Below, piece after piece: positions 29,086 to 36,580 of a DNA stretch of 64,000 nucleotides. The DNA is taken from contig NZ_FUZU01000004.1 of assembly GCF_900167975.1 (NCBI RefSeq), positions 186,001 through 250,000 of the forward strand. The letters are read 5' to 3'. Position numbers and translations under genes: made by a program. Every line of letters starts with the position of its first letter. Position 1 is the first letter of the stretch. The notes under the pieces are model-generated. The model was not told where the DNA came from. It ran no database searches and worked only from the letters and a program-made list of their open reading frames with translations. The stretch is from Ohtaekwangia koreensis (GTDB lineage Bacteria; Bacteroidota; Bacteroidia; Cytophagales; Cyclobacteriaceae).

Positions 29086-29183
29086 GAACACAAAGAGCAC
29101 TAAGGAATGCGCACAAAGTTGCACACAGAGATCTTCAAATACCTCTGTGTAACTTTGTGTATCCTTTGTGTCCTTCGTGCACC
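29086..29183. repeat. CTTTGTG-rich imperfect inverted repeat
   Basis: Left arm GCACAAAGTTGCACACAGAG at 29111-29130 pairs with CTCTGTGTAACTTTGTG at about 29143-29159. The arms extend further through weaker matches (GCACTAAGGA on the left, TCCTTCGTGC on the right). The CTTTGTG word recurs. It resembles short palindromic intergenic repeats known in several bacterial phyla. It fills most of the gap between the beta-lactamase start and the oxidoreductase stop, and could also form a transcript-end hairpin. Confidence 0.6.
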
Positions 29184-29191
29184 GATTAAAT

Positions 29192-30076
29192 TTACTTGAC
29201 AACCTCCTCACTCTGCTCTCTCAAATACGAAACCAACATAGGCAGGTCTTTCTTTCCTCCTCCTGCAGCAATGATTGCCTCAAAGTGAGTTCGCACTACT
29301 TCTGCCAATGGCAACTGGGCACCAACCTCCGATGCAGTTTCCTGCGCAAGGCGAAGGTCTTTGTTAGCGAGTTGCGTTCCAAAGCCATTGGGGTTGTCTT
29401 CTTCTTTTATGATCAGAGGGCCATAGATCTTTACCACCGGAGCACCATATATAGTATTCAACATAGTGTCCAACAATATATTTTTATCGATACCAGACTT
29501 CTCGGCCATCAGCATTACTTCACTCAACAGCTCTACGATTGTAAAGATCATGAAGTTCATCATAAGCTTTACAGTATGTGAAGTATAGGGCGCGTCACCA
29601 AAATCAAAAGTTCGCTGACTGATTGCACTAAGTACAGGCTTTACTTTTTCTTTGGCGGCAGCGTCACCCGAGAGGAGTATAAATAGCTGCCGCGCTTCCG
29701 CAGCCGGAGGACGGCCCATAACGGGTGAAGCGAGGTAGACGGCACCGCGTGCTTCATGTTTTTCCGCCAGTTGTTTGGATGTATCCGCTTTGATGGTACT
29801 CATCGACAAATGTATACTTCCCCTCTTGAGTGCTGGAAGTATCTCTTCAGAGACTGCGTTTACGGCATGATCATCGCTTAACATGGTAATGACTATATCT
29901 GCAGATTTAACGGCTTCGCCTATCGTTGAAGCTGAATGACCACCCAATGCAACTAAGCCTTTTACTTTTTCCGGGGATCTATTATATAGTTTAACCGTAT
30001 AGCCACTGGCGATTAAATTTTTAGCAATGGGAGTTCCCATGTTGCCCAATCCTATAAATGCAATTGTTTCACTCAT
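29192..30076 (-). CDS. NAD(P)-dependent oxidoreductase, 3-hydroxyisobutyrate dehydrogenase family
   Basis: A 294-residue cytoplasmic enzyme with a Rossmann motif at the N-terminus (IGLGNMGTPIAKNL), the NRSPEKV segment that suggests NADP preference, the substrate region SPVMGRPPAA and the catalytic Lys in SHTVKLMMNFM. The family reduces or oxidises beta-hydroxy acids or small aldehydes. The substrate is not clear. It may be co-transcribed with the upstream aldo/keto reductase, which ends 61 bases before it. Confidence 0.88.
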   Translation of the reverse strand: MSETIAFIGLGNMGTPIAKNLIASGYTVKLYNRSPEKVKGLVALGGHSASTIGEAVKSADIVITMLSDDHAVNAVSEEILPALKRGSIHLSMSTIKADTSKQLAEKHEARGAVYLASPVMGRPPAAEARQLFILLSGDAAAKEKVKPVLSAISQRTFDFGDAPYTSHTVKLMMNFMIFTIVELLSEVMLMAEKSGIDKNILLDTMLNTIYGAPVVKIYGPLIIKEEDNPNGFGTQLANKDLRLAQETASEVGAQLPLAEVVRTHFEAIIAAGGGKKDLPMLVSYLREQSEEVVK

Positions 30077-30137
30077 GCTTTTTTGTTTTATATTTTTAAT
30101 CTCTTACAAATAAATATAGGCACAGGTATATTTTTCA

Positions 30138-31118
30138 TTAATGATTCACCATCTTCAAGGCTCCTTCACTATACCGGTTGCCTATATTTGGAAATTCATT
30201 TACCAATGTTTCCAACGTACGCAGATCTGAGGGCGTCAATATTATGTCCGCTGCTTTTGCATTCTCTTCCAGGTACTTTCTTTTCTTCGTACCCGGAATC
30301 GGGATCACATCATCACCCTGAGCCAACACCCATGCTATAGCAAGTTGTGCCGGTGTACATTGACGTTGTGCAGCAAGGGTCGCAAAACGATTTGCCAGTT
30401 GCTCGTTGTTATCCCAGTGTTGATCATCGAAACGCGGCAGATTTCTTCTGAAATCTGTTGCAGCAAGTGAATCCTTATGTACTGTGTTGGTTACAAGCCC
30501 ACGAGCCAACGGACTATATGGAACGAATGTTATACCCAACTCACGACACACCGGAAGTATTTCTTTTTCGACATCGCGTGTAAGCAGCGAGTATTCACTT
30601 TGCAGTGCCGTGATGGGATGTATAGCATGTGCCTTACGAATAGAAGCCACCGATGCTTCGGACAATCCCAGGTAACGTACCTTTCCCTGCGTAACAAGAT
30701 CTGCCATCGCTCCTACCATTTCTTCTACCGGTACATTTGGATCTATACGATGGGCATAGTATAGATCGATCACATCCACCTTCAATCGTTTCAAACTTCC
30801 CTCTACGGCAGTACGCAGGTATTCCGGTGAACCATCAAAATAGGTAGTCTTGTCATCGCGAAAGCGAAAACCGAATTTACTCGCGATAAAAACTTTATTA
30901 CGATTTGGTACGAGTACCTGTGAGATCAATTCTTCATTTGTATACGGTCCATACATATCTGCCGTATCCCAGAAATTTATACCCAGATCCAGCGCGCGGT
31001 GTAATGTTGCAATCGACTCTTTATCATCGGTTGCTCCATACGCAAAACTCATTCCCATACATCCCAGCCCTATAGCGGAAAGTTTTTCAGGGGTGTTGCC
31101 TAATTTTCTGTACTTCAT
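30138..31118 (-). CDS. Aldo/keto reductase
   Basis: A 326-residue TIM-barrel oxidoreductase that uses NADPH. Catalytic residues are Tyr in [14 protein letters not shown], Lys in [10 protein letters not shown] and His in LYYAHRID. The end ([17 protein letters not shown]) is the NADPH-binding region. The start is taken as the ATG at 31118 ([17 protein letters not shown]), the normal family N-terminus; an open extension of 46 codons upstream has no family similarity. The substrate is unknown. The next gene downstream is also an oxidoreductase. Confidence 0.9.
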   Translation of the reverse strand: MKYRKLGNTPEKLSAIGLGCMGMSFAYGATDDKESIATLHRALDLGINFWDTADMYGPYTNEELISQVLVPNRNKVFIASKFGFRFRDDKTTYFDGSPEYLRTAVEGSLKRLKVDVIDLYYAHRIDPNVPVEEMVGAMADLVTQGKVRYLGLSEASVASIRKAHAIHPITALQSEYSLLTRDVEKEILPVCRELGITFVPYSPLARGLVTNTVHKDSLAATDFRRNLPRFDDQHWDNNEQLANRFATLAAQRQCTPAQLAIAWVLAQGDDVIPIPGTKKRKYLEENAKAADIILTPSDLRTLETLVNEFPNIGNRYSEGALKMVNH

Positions 31119-31473
31119 GGTCTTTTCATGTTTATGGTTACTAAACGGAGTCAGTACTATATATAAAATTATTCCCCGCAGATTACGCCTGGTGCTCAGG
31201 ATATCAATGCCACCAGAAGCAGCGGAACTAACAAGAACAGATTGTACTGACTTCAAATCGATTTAACACAACAAATGTATCGGATCACGAAAAGGCAGGC
31301 TTACAATTTTCAAACCATTTACTATAAAATTCGAACAACTTAAAAATGACCAGGTAGTCCTGCCGTTGCTAACAAAACCTCGTCAGAATTCACGGGAATC
31401 TACACCTTTAGAACTTTTTCTGCTTTTAGATCATCAGCATTCGGTACCTTTGGATCTTTAAATTATCATCTGG

Positions 31474-32007
31474 TTGAAACAATTCTTTATAGGTATGGTT
31501 CTGGGATTGCTACTCGCTGTCCCTGCCTGTATTGCCCAAAAGCAACTTGTGTTGCTCAAAGGTGAAAAAATAAAACTGCGCCTATATATAGGCGATGAGA
31601 TTATCTACAAAGTAAAAGGAAGTTCAAATCGTAAAAGAAGCTACGTCAGCAATGTATATGACACGGCTGTGCTGGCGCATAAAGATATAGTACCATTCCA
31701 TTCCATCGAACGCATTTACTTTCATCAGCATAGTTTCAGAAATGTAGTAGGTGGACTACTGGTAATCGGCGGTGCCGGGTATTTTTTGATTGACCAGATC
31801 AATGTTTCTATCGTAAAGGGGGATCAAAGTTTTGATCAGGATGTTACGAGGGCTTCCATCATTATGGTTGCTGCCGGATTGCCAATGATGCTGATCCGGA
31901 AAAAGTCACAACGCATTGGTGGCAGATATAGGTTGTTGTTAGTCGAGAAGGGCTCACCTTTCTATAGGCCGGATTTGAAAAGAATGGAGTCAATGATGGA
32001 TAACTAG
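31474..32007 (+). CDS. Small membrane or exported protein of unknown function
   Basis: A 177-residue protein. The frame starts at a TTG (31474) that gives a full signal peptide, MKQFFIGMVLGLLLAVPACIAQ; the ATG at 31495 would cut the signal, so TTG is preferred. After the signal come a strand-rich part (LKGEKIKLRLYIGDEIIYKV, HSIERIYFHQ), two hydrophobic segments (about 92-110 and 126-142) and a basic C-terminus. Similar small proteins are common in Bacteroidota, but I do not recognise a named family. It converges with the WYL regulator gene at a distance of 11 bases. Confidence 0.7.
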   Translation: MKQFFIGMVLGLLLAVPACIAQKQLVLLKGEKIKLRLYIGDEIIYKVKGSSNRKRSYVSNVYDTAVLAHKDIVPFHSIERIYFHQHSFRNVVGGLLVIGGAGYFLIDQINVSIVKGDQSFDQDVTRASIIMVAAGLPMMLIRKKSQRIGGRYRLLLVEKGSPFYRPDLKRMESMMDN

Positions 32008-32018
32008 TAGGTTCACTT

Positions 32019-32987
32019 CTAATACATCGCCCCTACTTTTACATAGTGCGCGTAGAGTTCCTCAACCAGTTCTTGTGTAATAGTTTTTGCTTCTTCCGGA
32101 GATTCAATCTCTACTGTGCTCCCTTGCTGCAATACACCGCGACAAAAATGGCGCAGGTTACCCACCAGAAAATTCATTCTTACTTTATCCCCGAGATCTT
32201 CCTCTGACACCAAGCCGTAATAATGTTTGGCATAGGACATATAACCCGTTACCGGTTTATCAAAAAGTAATTTTACTTCCTGCATATCCTGATTAGAGTG
32301 CTTGAGACTCTGCAGGTATTCTTTCAAGGTATAGCGATTGCGATCATCAAAAGTTGAACCTGTATTTTTCAGATTCATGATGCGGTCTGTTCTGAAATCG
32401 CGGTAGCCATTTCGCAACCTGCACCAGGCTATAAGATGCCAGGCAAAGCTATAGTAGAACAACCCGATAGGCTCAATGATACGCTCCGTGACATCACCTT
32501 GATTGCTGCTATAATCTATGCGTACAACTTGTTTGCTGACGATAGCTTTCTGTATATCTGTCATGAAGTTATCCGGAAATTCATTTTTCTCGGAAGCAAA
32601 CGACTTATACACTTGTATATAGGTCTGTAAATTTTCAAGGTGATCCTTTTCATTGTCATTCAACACAGCTTTGATTTTCATCAGAGCTGATTCAAATGTT
32701 TTCTGGATCGATTTATCCGTCATGCGCTCTACCAGCTTGGACGCTACGAGCATGGCACTGGCTTCTTCCTGTGTGAACATGACGGGAGGAAGATGGAAGC
32801 CATCGACAATGAAGTATCCTTTGCCGGCTTCAGAACCAATCGGAACGCCCGCTTCCATCAAAGCCTTCACATCACGGTAAACAGTTCGGAGACTGATTTC
32901 GAATCGTTCAGCCATTTCTTCTGCCTTTACAACGCGTTTCGTCTGAAGGTGGATTAATATAGCGGTAAGTCGGTCGATACGGTTCAT
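32019..32987 (-). CDS. YafY-type transcriptional regulator with WYL domain
   Basis: A 322-residue regulator. Residues 1-60 form a winged helix (RLTAILIHLQTKRVVKAEEM, then SLRTVYRDVKALMEAG), and residues about 140-215 form a WYL domain (VRIDYSSNQGD, IIEPIGLFYYSFAWHLIAWC, RDFRTDRI). A WCX-like C-terminal extension ends the protein. WYL proteins sense nucleic acids or nucleotides in DNA-damage and phage-defence settings, but many control ordinary metabolism. The gene starts next to the unusual repeat array, which therefore forms its upstream region. No adjacent defence genes are visible. Confidence 0.88.
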   Translation of the reverse strand: MNRIDRLTAILIHLQTKRVVKAEEMAERFEISLRTVYRDVKALMEAGVPIGSEAGKGYFIVDGFHLPPVMFTQEEASAMLVASKLVERMTDKSIQKTFESALMKIKAVLNDNEKDHLENLQTYIQVYKSFASEKNEFPDNFMTDIQKAIVSKQVVRIDYSSNQGDVTERIIEPIGLFYYSFAWHLIAWCRLRNGYRDFRTDRIMNLKNTGSTFDDRNRYTLKEYLQSLKHSNQDMQEVKLLFDKPVTGYMSYAKHYYGLVSEEDLGDKVRMNFLVGNLRHFCRGVLQQGSTVEIESPEEAKTITQELVEELYAHYVKVGAMY

Positions 32988-33127
32988 AGTGTGAAGATAA
33001 GAAGTTATTGTCAGAAGTGGTAGGTTGTTGATGGGATGATTGTTTCAATTTTTACTGGTCAGTGATGTACCCGATAATACAGGTTTTTTATGGGCTCTTT
33101 TTTCGAGTGAGCGATGTTCATAAAGTA

Positions 33128-33375
33128 AGTTGCGTTGGGATTGCTTGCGTTGAATAAAGTTTTCGTTACGGAAATCGGCAGGTTGCTCGAATGGTGGTGC
33201 ATTGATCGCTTGATGCAATTTTGCGCGGGAATGATATAGTTTTTCATAGGAAAATCGCAGGAGCGCAATTAAAAAATTTCAGTGTTCGCAAATCTGCGAT
33301 TCGCGAACCACTGAAATTTTTACTTTATCGACCGCTAGCGGTCGGCAAAGCATGAAGTATATAATTCATTGTAGC
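33128..33375 (+). repeat. Array unit 1
   Basis: Box 33221-33268, closed by TTGCGC and GCGCAA. Hairpin 33273-33320 with AATC-TGC-GATT apex and one bulge plus one mismatch. Palindrome CGACCGCTAGCGGTCG at 33329-33344. The closing pairs of the box differ from units 2 and 3 (TTGCGC instead of ATGCGC) but the partner arm has changed in step. Confidence 0.8.
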
Positions 33376-33628
33376 GAAGCTGACTGAGGATTGCTTATCG
33401 CCGTGAAGAACCATTCTTCTATCGAAGACAGCAAGTTGCTCGAATAGTGGTGCATTGATTGCTTGATCTAATTATGCGCGGGAATGATATAGTTTTTCAT
33501 AGAGAAATCGCAGGCGCGCATTGAAAAAGTTTCAGTGTTCGTAAATCTGCGATTCACGAACTGCTGAAACTTTTACTTTATCGACCGCTAGCGGTCGGCA
33601 AAGCATAAAGTATATAATTCATTGTTAT
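33376..33628 (+). repeat. Array unit 2
   Basis: Box 33474-33521, closed by ATGCGCG and CGCGCAT. Hairpin 33525-33574 with AATC-TGC-GATT apex. Palindrome CGACCGCTAGCGGTCG at 33582-33597. Very close to unit 1; the differences in the hairpin include paired changes (AAATTTCAG to AAGTTTCAG with the matching A-to-G-side change opposite, and TTCGC to TTCGT with GCGAA to ACGAA). Confidence 0.82.
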
Positions 33629-33875
33629 GAAGCTGACTGGGGATTTCTTATCTCCATGAAAAATACGTTCCCTATCGAAGTTGCGCGAATGCAAAAGCAT
33701 TGATGCTCGATATAAATATGCGCGGGAACGATATACTTTTTCATAGACAAATCGCAGGCGCGCATTAAAAAAAATGATTGGTTCGCAAATCGTTGATTTG
33801 CGAACCAATCATTTTTAAGATTTCTTTGACCGCTAGCGGCCAAAAGTGTTAAATGTATATACCTCATAAAGTAAT
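33629..33875 (+). repeat. Array unit 3
   Basis: Box 33718-33765, closed by ATGCGCG and CGCGCAT. Hairpin 33770-33816 is a perfect 22-bp stem with GTT loop; the apical half (GGTTCGCAAATC) resembles unit 1 while the basal half is replaced on both arms. Palindrome 33825-33844 (TTTGACCGCTAGCGG, then CCAAA) with one mismatch. Confidence 0.82.
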
Positions 33876-34125
33876 GAAGCTGACTGGCAATTACTTGTCA
33901 GCAGAAAAACAATATCCCTCCACGAAATAGGTAAGTAAATCGATTTGCCGCATTGATGCTCTGATATACTAGCACTGGGACAATATATTTTTATCGCAGT
34001 CAACATTAAGTATAAGCAAATTACAAATCACTAGTTCTTCAAACCAGAAAATTACGGTTCATCTCTTTGCAGAACGGTGGCGGCCTGCAAGAGGCAAGAG
34101 TATACTCCATAAGTGCTATTTGCGT
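33876..34125 (+). repeat. Array unit 4 (eroded)
   Basis: Keeps GAAGCTGACTGG, GCATTGATGCTC and a trace of the palindrome (CTTTGCAGAACGGTGGCGGCC at 34065-34085, then CTGCAAG). The box stem and long hairpin are lost. An internal stretch (AATCACTAGTTCTTCAAACC) is shared with unit 5 only. Confidence 0.6.
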
Positions 34126-34375
34126 AAGAACTGTTGTCCGTTAGAAACAACTTCTCCTCAACCGAAAATTAGCAAGCTGATCGATGTGTTGACTGCTCGA
34201 TATGCTATACGCAGGGCCAATATATTTTTTACAGCAAATCGAAGGCGCATGTTTACGGCAAGTAAAATTGAAGATCACTAATTCTCCAAACTATAGCGTC
34301 TGTATTTCCGGAAAGATGTCCTTGGAGGATTACAATCTTACCCTAAAAACTTGAGCTTAAAGTATTTTAAAAAAC
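34126..34375 (+). repeat. Array unit 5 (strongly eroded)
   Basis: Recognised by GACTGCTCGATATGCTATACGC at 34191-34212, which aligns with the GCATTGATGCTC region of units 3 and 4, by CAATATATTTTT, and by GATCACTAATTCTCCAAACT shared with unit 4. No hairpin of the core remains. Confidence 0.5.
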
Positions 34376-34560
34376 GTCATATTGCATCTCTTTTGCAGAC
34401 CGCTGGCGGTCTGCAAAAGTATAGGTATCTTCTGTGATGCATGACAATCTTTGATTGTCATGCATCACAGAAGATTACAATGCGCGACTGCGCTATAACT
34501 ATGAAATGGAATATTATCACCGCGCATCGGCTATGCAAAATGATCCGAGCAATCGTCCTC
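34376..34560 (-). repeat. Array unit 6, inverted copy
   Basis: Read on the minus strand it has the same order as units 1-3: box 34527-34480, closed by ATGCGCG and CGCGCAT and again 48 nt long; hairpin 34474-34428, a perfect 22-bp stem with a 3-nt loop and the AATC/GATT apex; palindrome 34419-34390 with 14-bp arms (CTTTTGCAGACCGC). The stem sequence is unrelated to the other copies except at the apex. Confidence 0.8.
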
Positions 34561-34600
34561 GATGAAATAAAACTCATTTTATACAACATCTATATCTTCT

Positions 34601-34637
34601 AAAAACAAAAGGCCCGGATAAATTATCCGAGCCTTTT
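34601..34637 (-). terminator. Terminator of the symporter gene
   Basis: Stem AGGCCCGGATA (34610-34620) and TATCCGAGCCT (34624-34634), one mismatch, 3-nt loop. Read leftwards it is followed by TTTTGTTTTT. It marks the right edge of the repeat array. Confidence 0.85.
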
Positions 34638-34684
34638 TATTCAAATTATCAACATTAATTATGTTGACATTAACGACAAACCTT

Positions 34685-36358
34685 TTACCAGAATACAATA
34701 TATAGCATCGCTAAAATTCCTACTACGATCATAGCACCAACGGCAAACGCACCTTTTGGTTTGAACATGCTCGCATCAACTTCAAGGCCTTTCGGATTTT
34801 TCTTGCTGTTCGGATCCATCAACGTTAATACTACCATGACGAAAACACAGATGAGAAATACAAAACCCATCCGATCGAGGAATGGAATTTCATAGAGACC
34901 TGTTTCAGCGTTCAGCGCAGAGAAGCCCATGCCGCTCAGGAAAGATAAGTCGGTCATCTTTGGCAAGAACTTCAACAGGATTGATAACGGGAACGTAATC
35001 AACGCTGCGGCCATTGCAGCTGCAGAATTCGTACGCTTCCAGAAGAACCCTAAAATAAAGATGGCAAATATACCAGGAGACACGAAGCCGGTATATTCCT
35101 GAATATACTGGAAGCCTCCCTTCTTATCGATGCCCAGGAATGGTGATATAATGATCGCGATGATCATCGCTACTACTACGGCTACACGTCCGATGTATAC
35201 AAGTTGCTTTTCTGAAGCATTAGCGTTGAAGAACTTCTTATATATATCCAGCGTAAAGATGGTAGATATACTGTTTGCTTTCCCCGCAAGGGATGCAACG
35301 ATCGCGGCTGTTAACGCTGCGAACGCAAGCCCTTTTAATCCTACAGGAAGCAAGTTCAACAATACGGGATAAGCACGGTCCGGATTTAATTCACCGTTGG
35401 CAAGCATATCCTGTTGGAACATTCCATCCTGGTATAGAACATAAGCCGCTATACCGGGAAGTACAACGATGATCGGCATCAGCAACTTCAAAAACGCTGC
35501 GAACAAGATACCGTTACGCGCTGTAGGAAGATCAGCTCCCAACGCACGTTGTGTTATATACTGGTTGCAGCCCCAATAGTTCAGGTTTACAATCCACATA
35601 CCACCAATTAAAATCGTAAGACCGGGAAGATCGAGATAACTCGGATTACTCTTATCGAGTACCATGTGAAAATGGTCGTTCGCTTTAGACATCATCAAGT
35701 TGAAGCCCTCTCCTACACCCGTTGTATTGAAATGTTGTGATACCAAATCCATGGCGAGATACGTTGTAGCAAGTCCACCGAGGATCAGGAAGAATACCTG
35801 TATAACATCGGTATACCCGATCACCTTCATTCCACCCAGTGTGATAAAGATTGCAAACACGGCAAGACCGATCATACACGTCCAGAAAGGTATACCGGAT
35901 ACAGTGGTCACGGCAAGTGCCCCAAGATATAGTATAGAAGTAAGATTCACGACTACATATAGCAACAGCCAGAAGATCGCCATGATGGTACTTACTGTCG
36001 GACCATATCGCTGTGTAAGGAACTGCGGCATGGTATAGATCTTATTTTTAAGATAGATCGGCATGAAGAAAATAGCCACGATCATCAGCGTAGCGGCAGC
36101 CATCCACTCGTACGTTGCAATGGCGAGTCCCATTTTAAATCCTGAGCCCGACATTCCGATAAACTGCTCGGCAGATATATTGGAAGCAATCAGCGAAGCA
36201 CCTATCGCCCACCAGGTGAGCGATCCTTCTGCGAGGAAGAAATCTTTAGAATCGGTAGCTGTTTTTTTCTTTTTGTGATAGATCCAGTAGCCATAACCGG
36301 CCACGATGACGAAGTAAATCAGGAAGACTACGTAGTCAACAGTTTGTAATTGTCGCAT
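34685..36358 (-). CDS. Sodium/sugar symporter (SSS family, SGLT-type)
   Basis: A 557-residue inner-membrane carrier with about 14 hydrophobic helices. The N-terminal ASLIASNISAEQFIGMSGSGF, the middle LNYWGCNQYITQRALGA and FAALTAAIVASLAGKANSISTI are typical of sodium/sugar symporters related to the Vibrio galactose carrier. It lies directly downstream of the gal operon but after a terminator, so it has its own promoter in 36359-36510. The neighbourhood suggests galactose, perhaps glucose or arabinose, as substrate. Confidence 0.9.
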   Translation of the reverse strand: MRQLQTVDYVVFLIYFVIVAGYGYWIYHKKKKTATDSKDFFLAEGSLTWWAIGASLIASNISAEQFIGMSGSGFKMGLAIATYEWMAAATLMIVAIFFMPIYLKNKIYTMPQFLTQRYGPTVSTIMAIFWLLLYVVVNLTSILYLGALAVTTVSGIPFWTCMIGLAVFAIFITLGGMKVIGYTDVIQVFFLILGGLATTYLAMDLVSQHFNTTGVGEGFNLMMSKANDHFHMVLDKSNPSYLDLPGLTILIGGMWIVNLNYWGCNQYITQRALGADLPTARNGILFAAFLKLLMPIIVVLPGIAAYVLYQDGMFQQDMLANGELNPDRAYPVLLNLLPVGLKGLAFAALTAAIVASLAGKANSISTIFTLDIYKKFFNANASEKQLVYIGRVAVVVAMIIAIIISPFLGIDKKGGFQYIQEYTGFVSPGIFAIFILGFFWKRTNSAAAMAAALITFPLSILLKFLPKMTDLSFLSGMGFSALNAETGLYEIPFLDRMGFVFLICVFVMVVLTLMDPNSKKNPKGLEVDASMFKPKGAFAVGAMIVVGILAMLYIVFW

Positions 36359-36510
36359 GGTTCAGGAAAATTCAGTTTGGTTTAGCAAAATAATTATAGG
36401 TAAAGCGCACTTCACACGTTCGTTCAATCGATAAAAATGAATGTTCTTTTTGAAACGACAAAATATTTCTTCGTTGTATTCCACATCTGGCAAATTTTTT
36501 AATGACCATC

Positions 36511-36556
36511 GGCAAAAAAGAAGCTGTTCCTGAAATCATATTCAGAAACAGCTTCG
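36511..36556 (-). terminator. Terminator of the galKETM operon
   Basis: Stem GAAGCTGTTCCTGAA (36520-36534) and TTCAGAAACAGCTTC (36541-36555), one mismatch. On the minus strand it is followed by TTTTTTGCC, so it ends the gal operon 25 bases after the galM stop. Confidence 0.87.
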
Positions 36557-36580
36557 CTTTTATTCTTAATACACAATCAA

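Larger units (their letters stand above)
33119..34560. repeat. Array of diverged ~250-bp structured repeats (five direct, one inverted)
   Basis: The 1.7-kb gap between the WYL regulator and the symporter terminator holds tandem units recognisable by GAAGCTGACTG at 33376, 33629 and 33876 and by GCATTGAT at 33199, 33452, 33697 and 33950, giving periods of about 245-253 bp. A degenerate fifth unit follows, then a sixth copy in opposite orientation. Four copies share a core of about 120 bp: a 48-nt box closed by complementary ends, a long hairpin and a CCGC-centred palindrome. Stem sequences differ between copies but stay paired. No transposase, reverse transcriptase or nuclease is adjacent. It could be a family of mobile palindromic elements or a structured RNA or DNA array. 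Confidence 0.85.

Noticed and set aside
33059-33867. Short minus-strand frames in the repeat array with a shared MRACDFSMKNYIIPA-type start
   Set aside because: The shared part is the 48-nt box of the repeat. Between units 2 and 3 all three differences in the shared 16-codon segment change the amino acid, and unit 2 has a stop right after it, so protein selection is unlikely.
33119-34560. CRISPR, attC-integron or retron reading of the array
   Set aside because: Units are too long and diverged for CRISPR and there are no cas genes; attC core sites and an integron integrase are missing; no reverse transcriptase is present.
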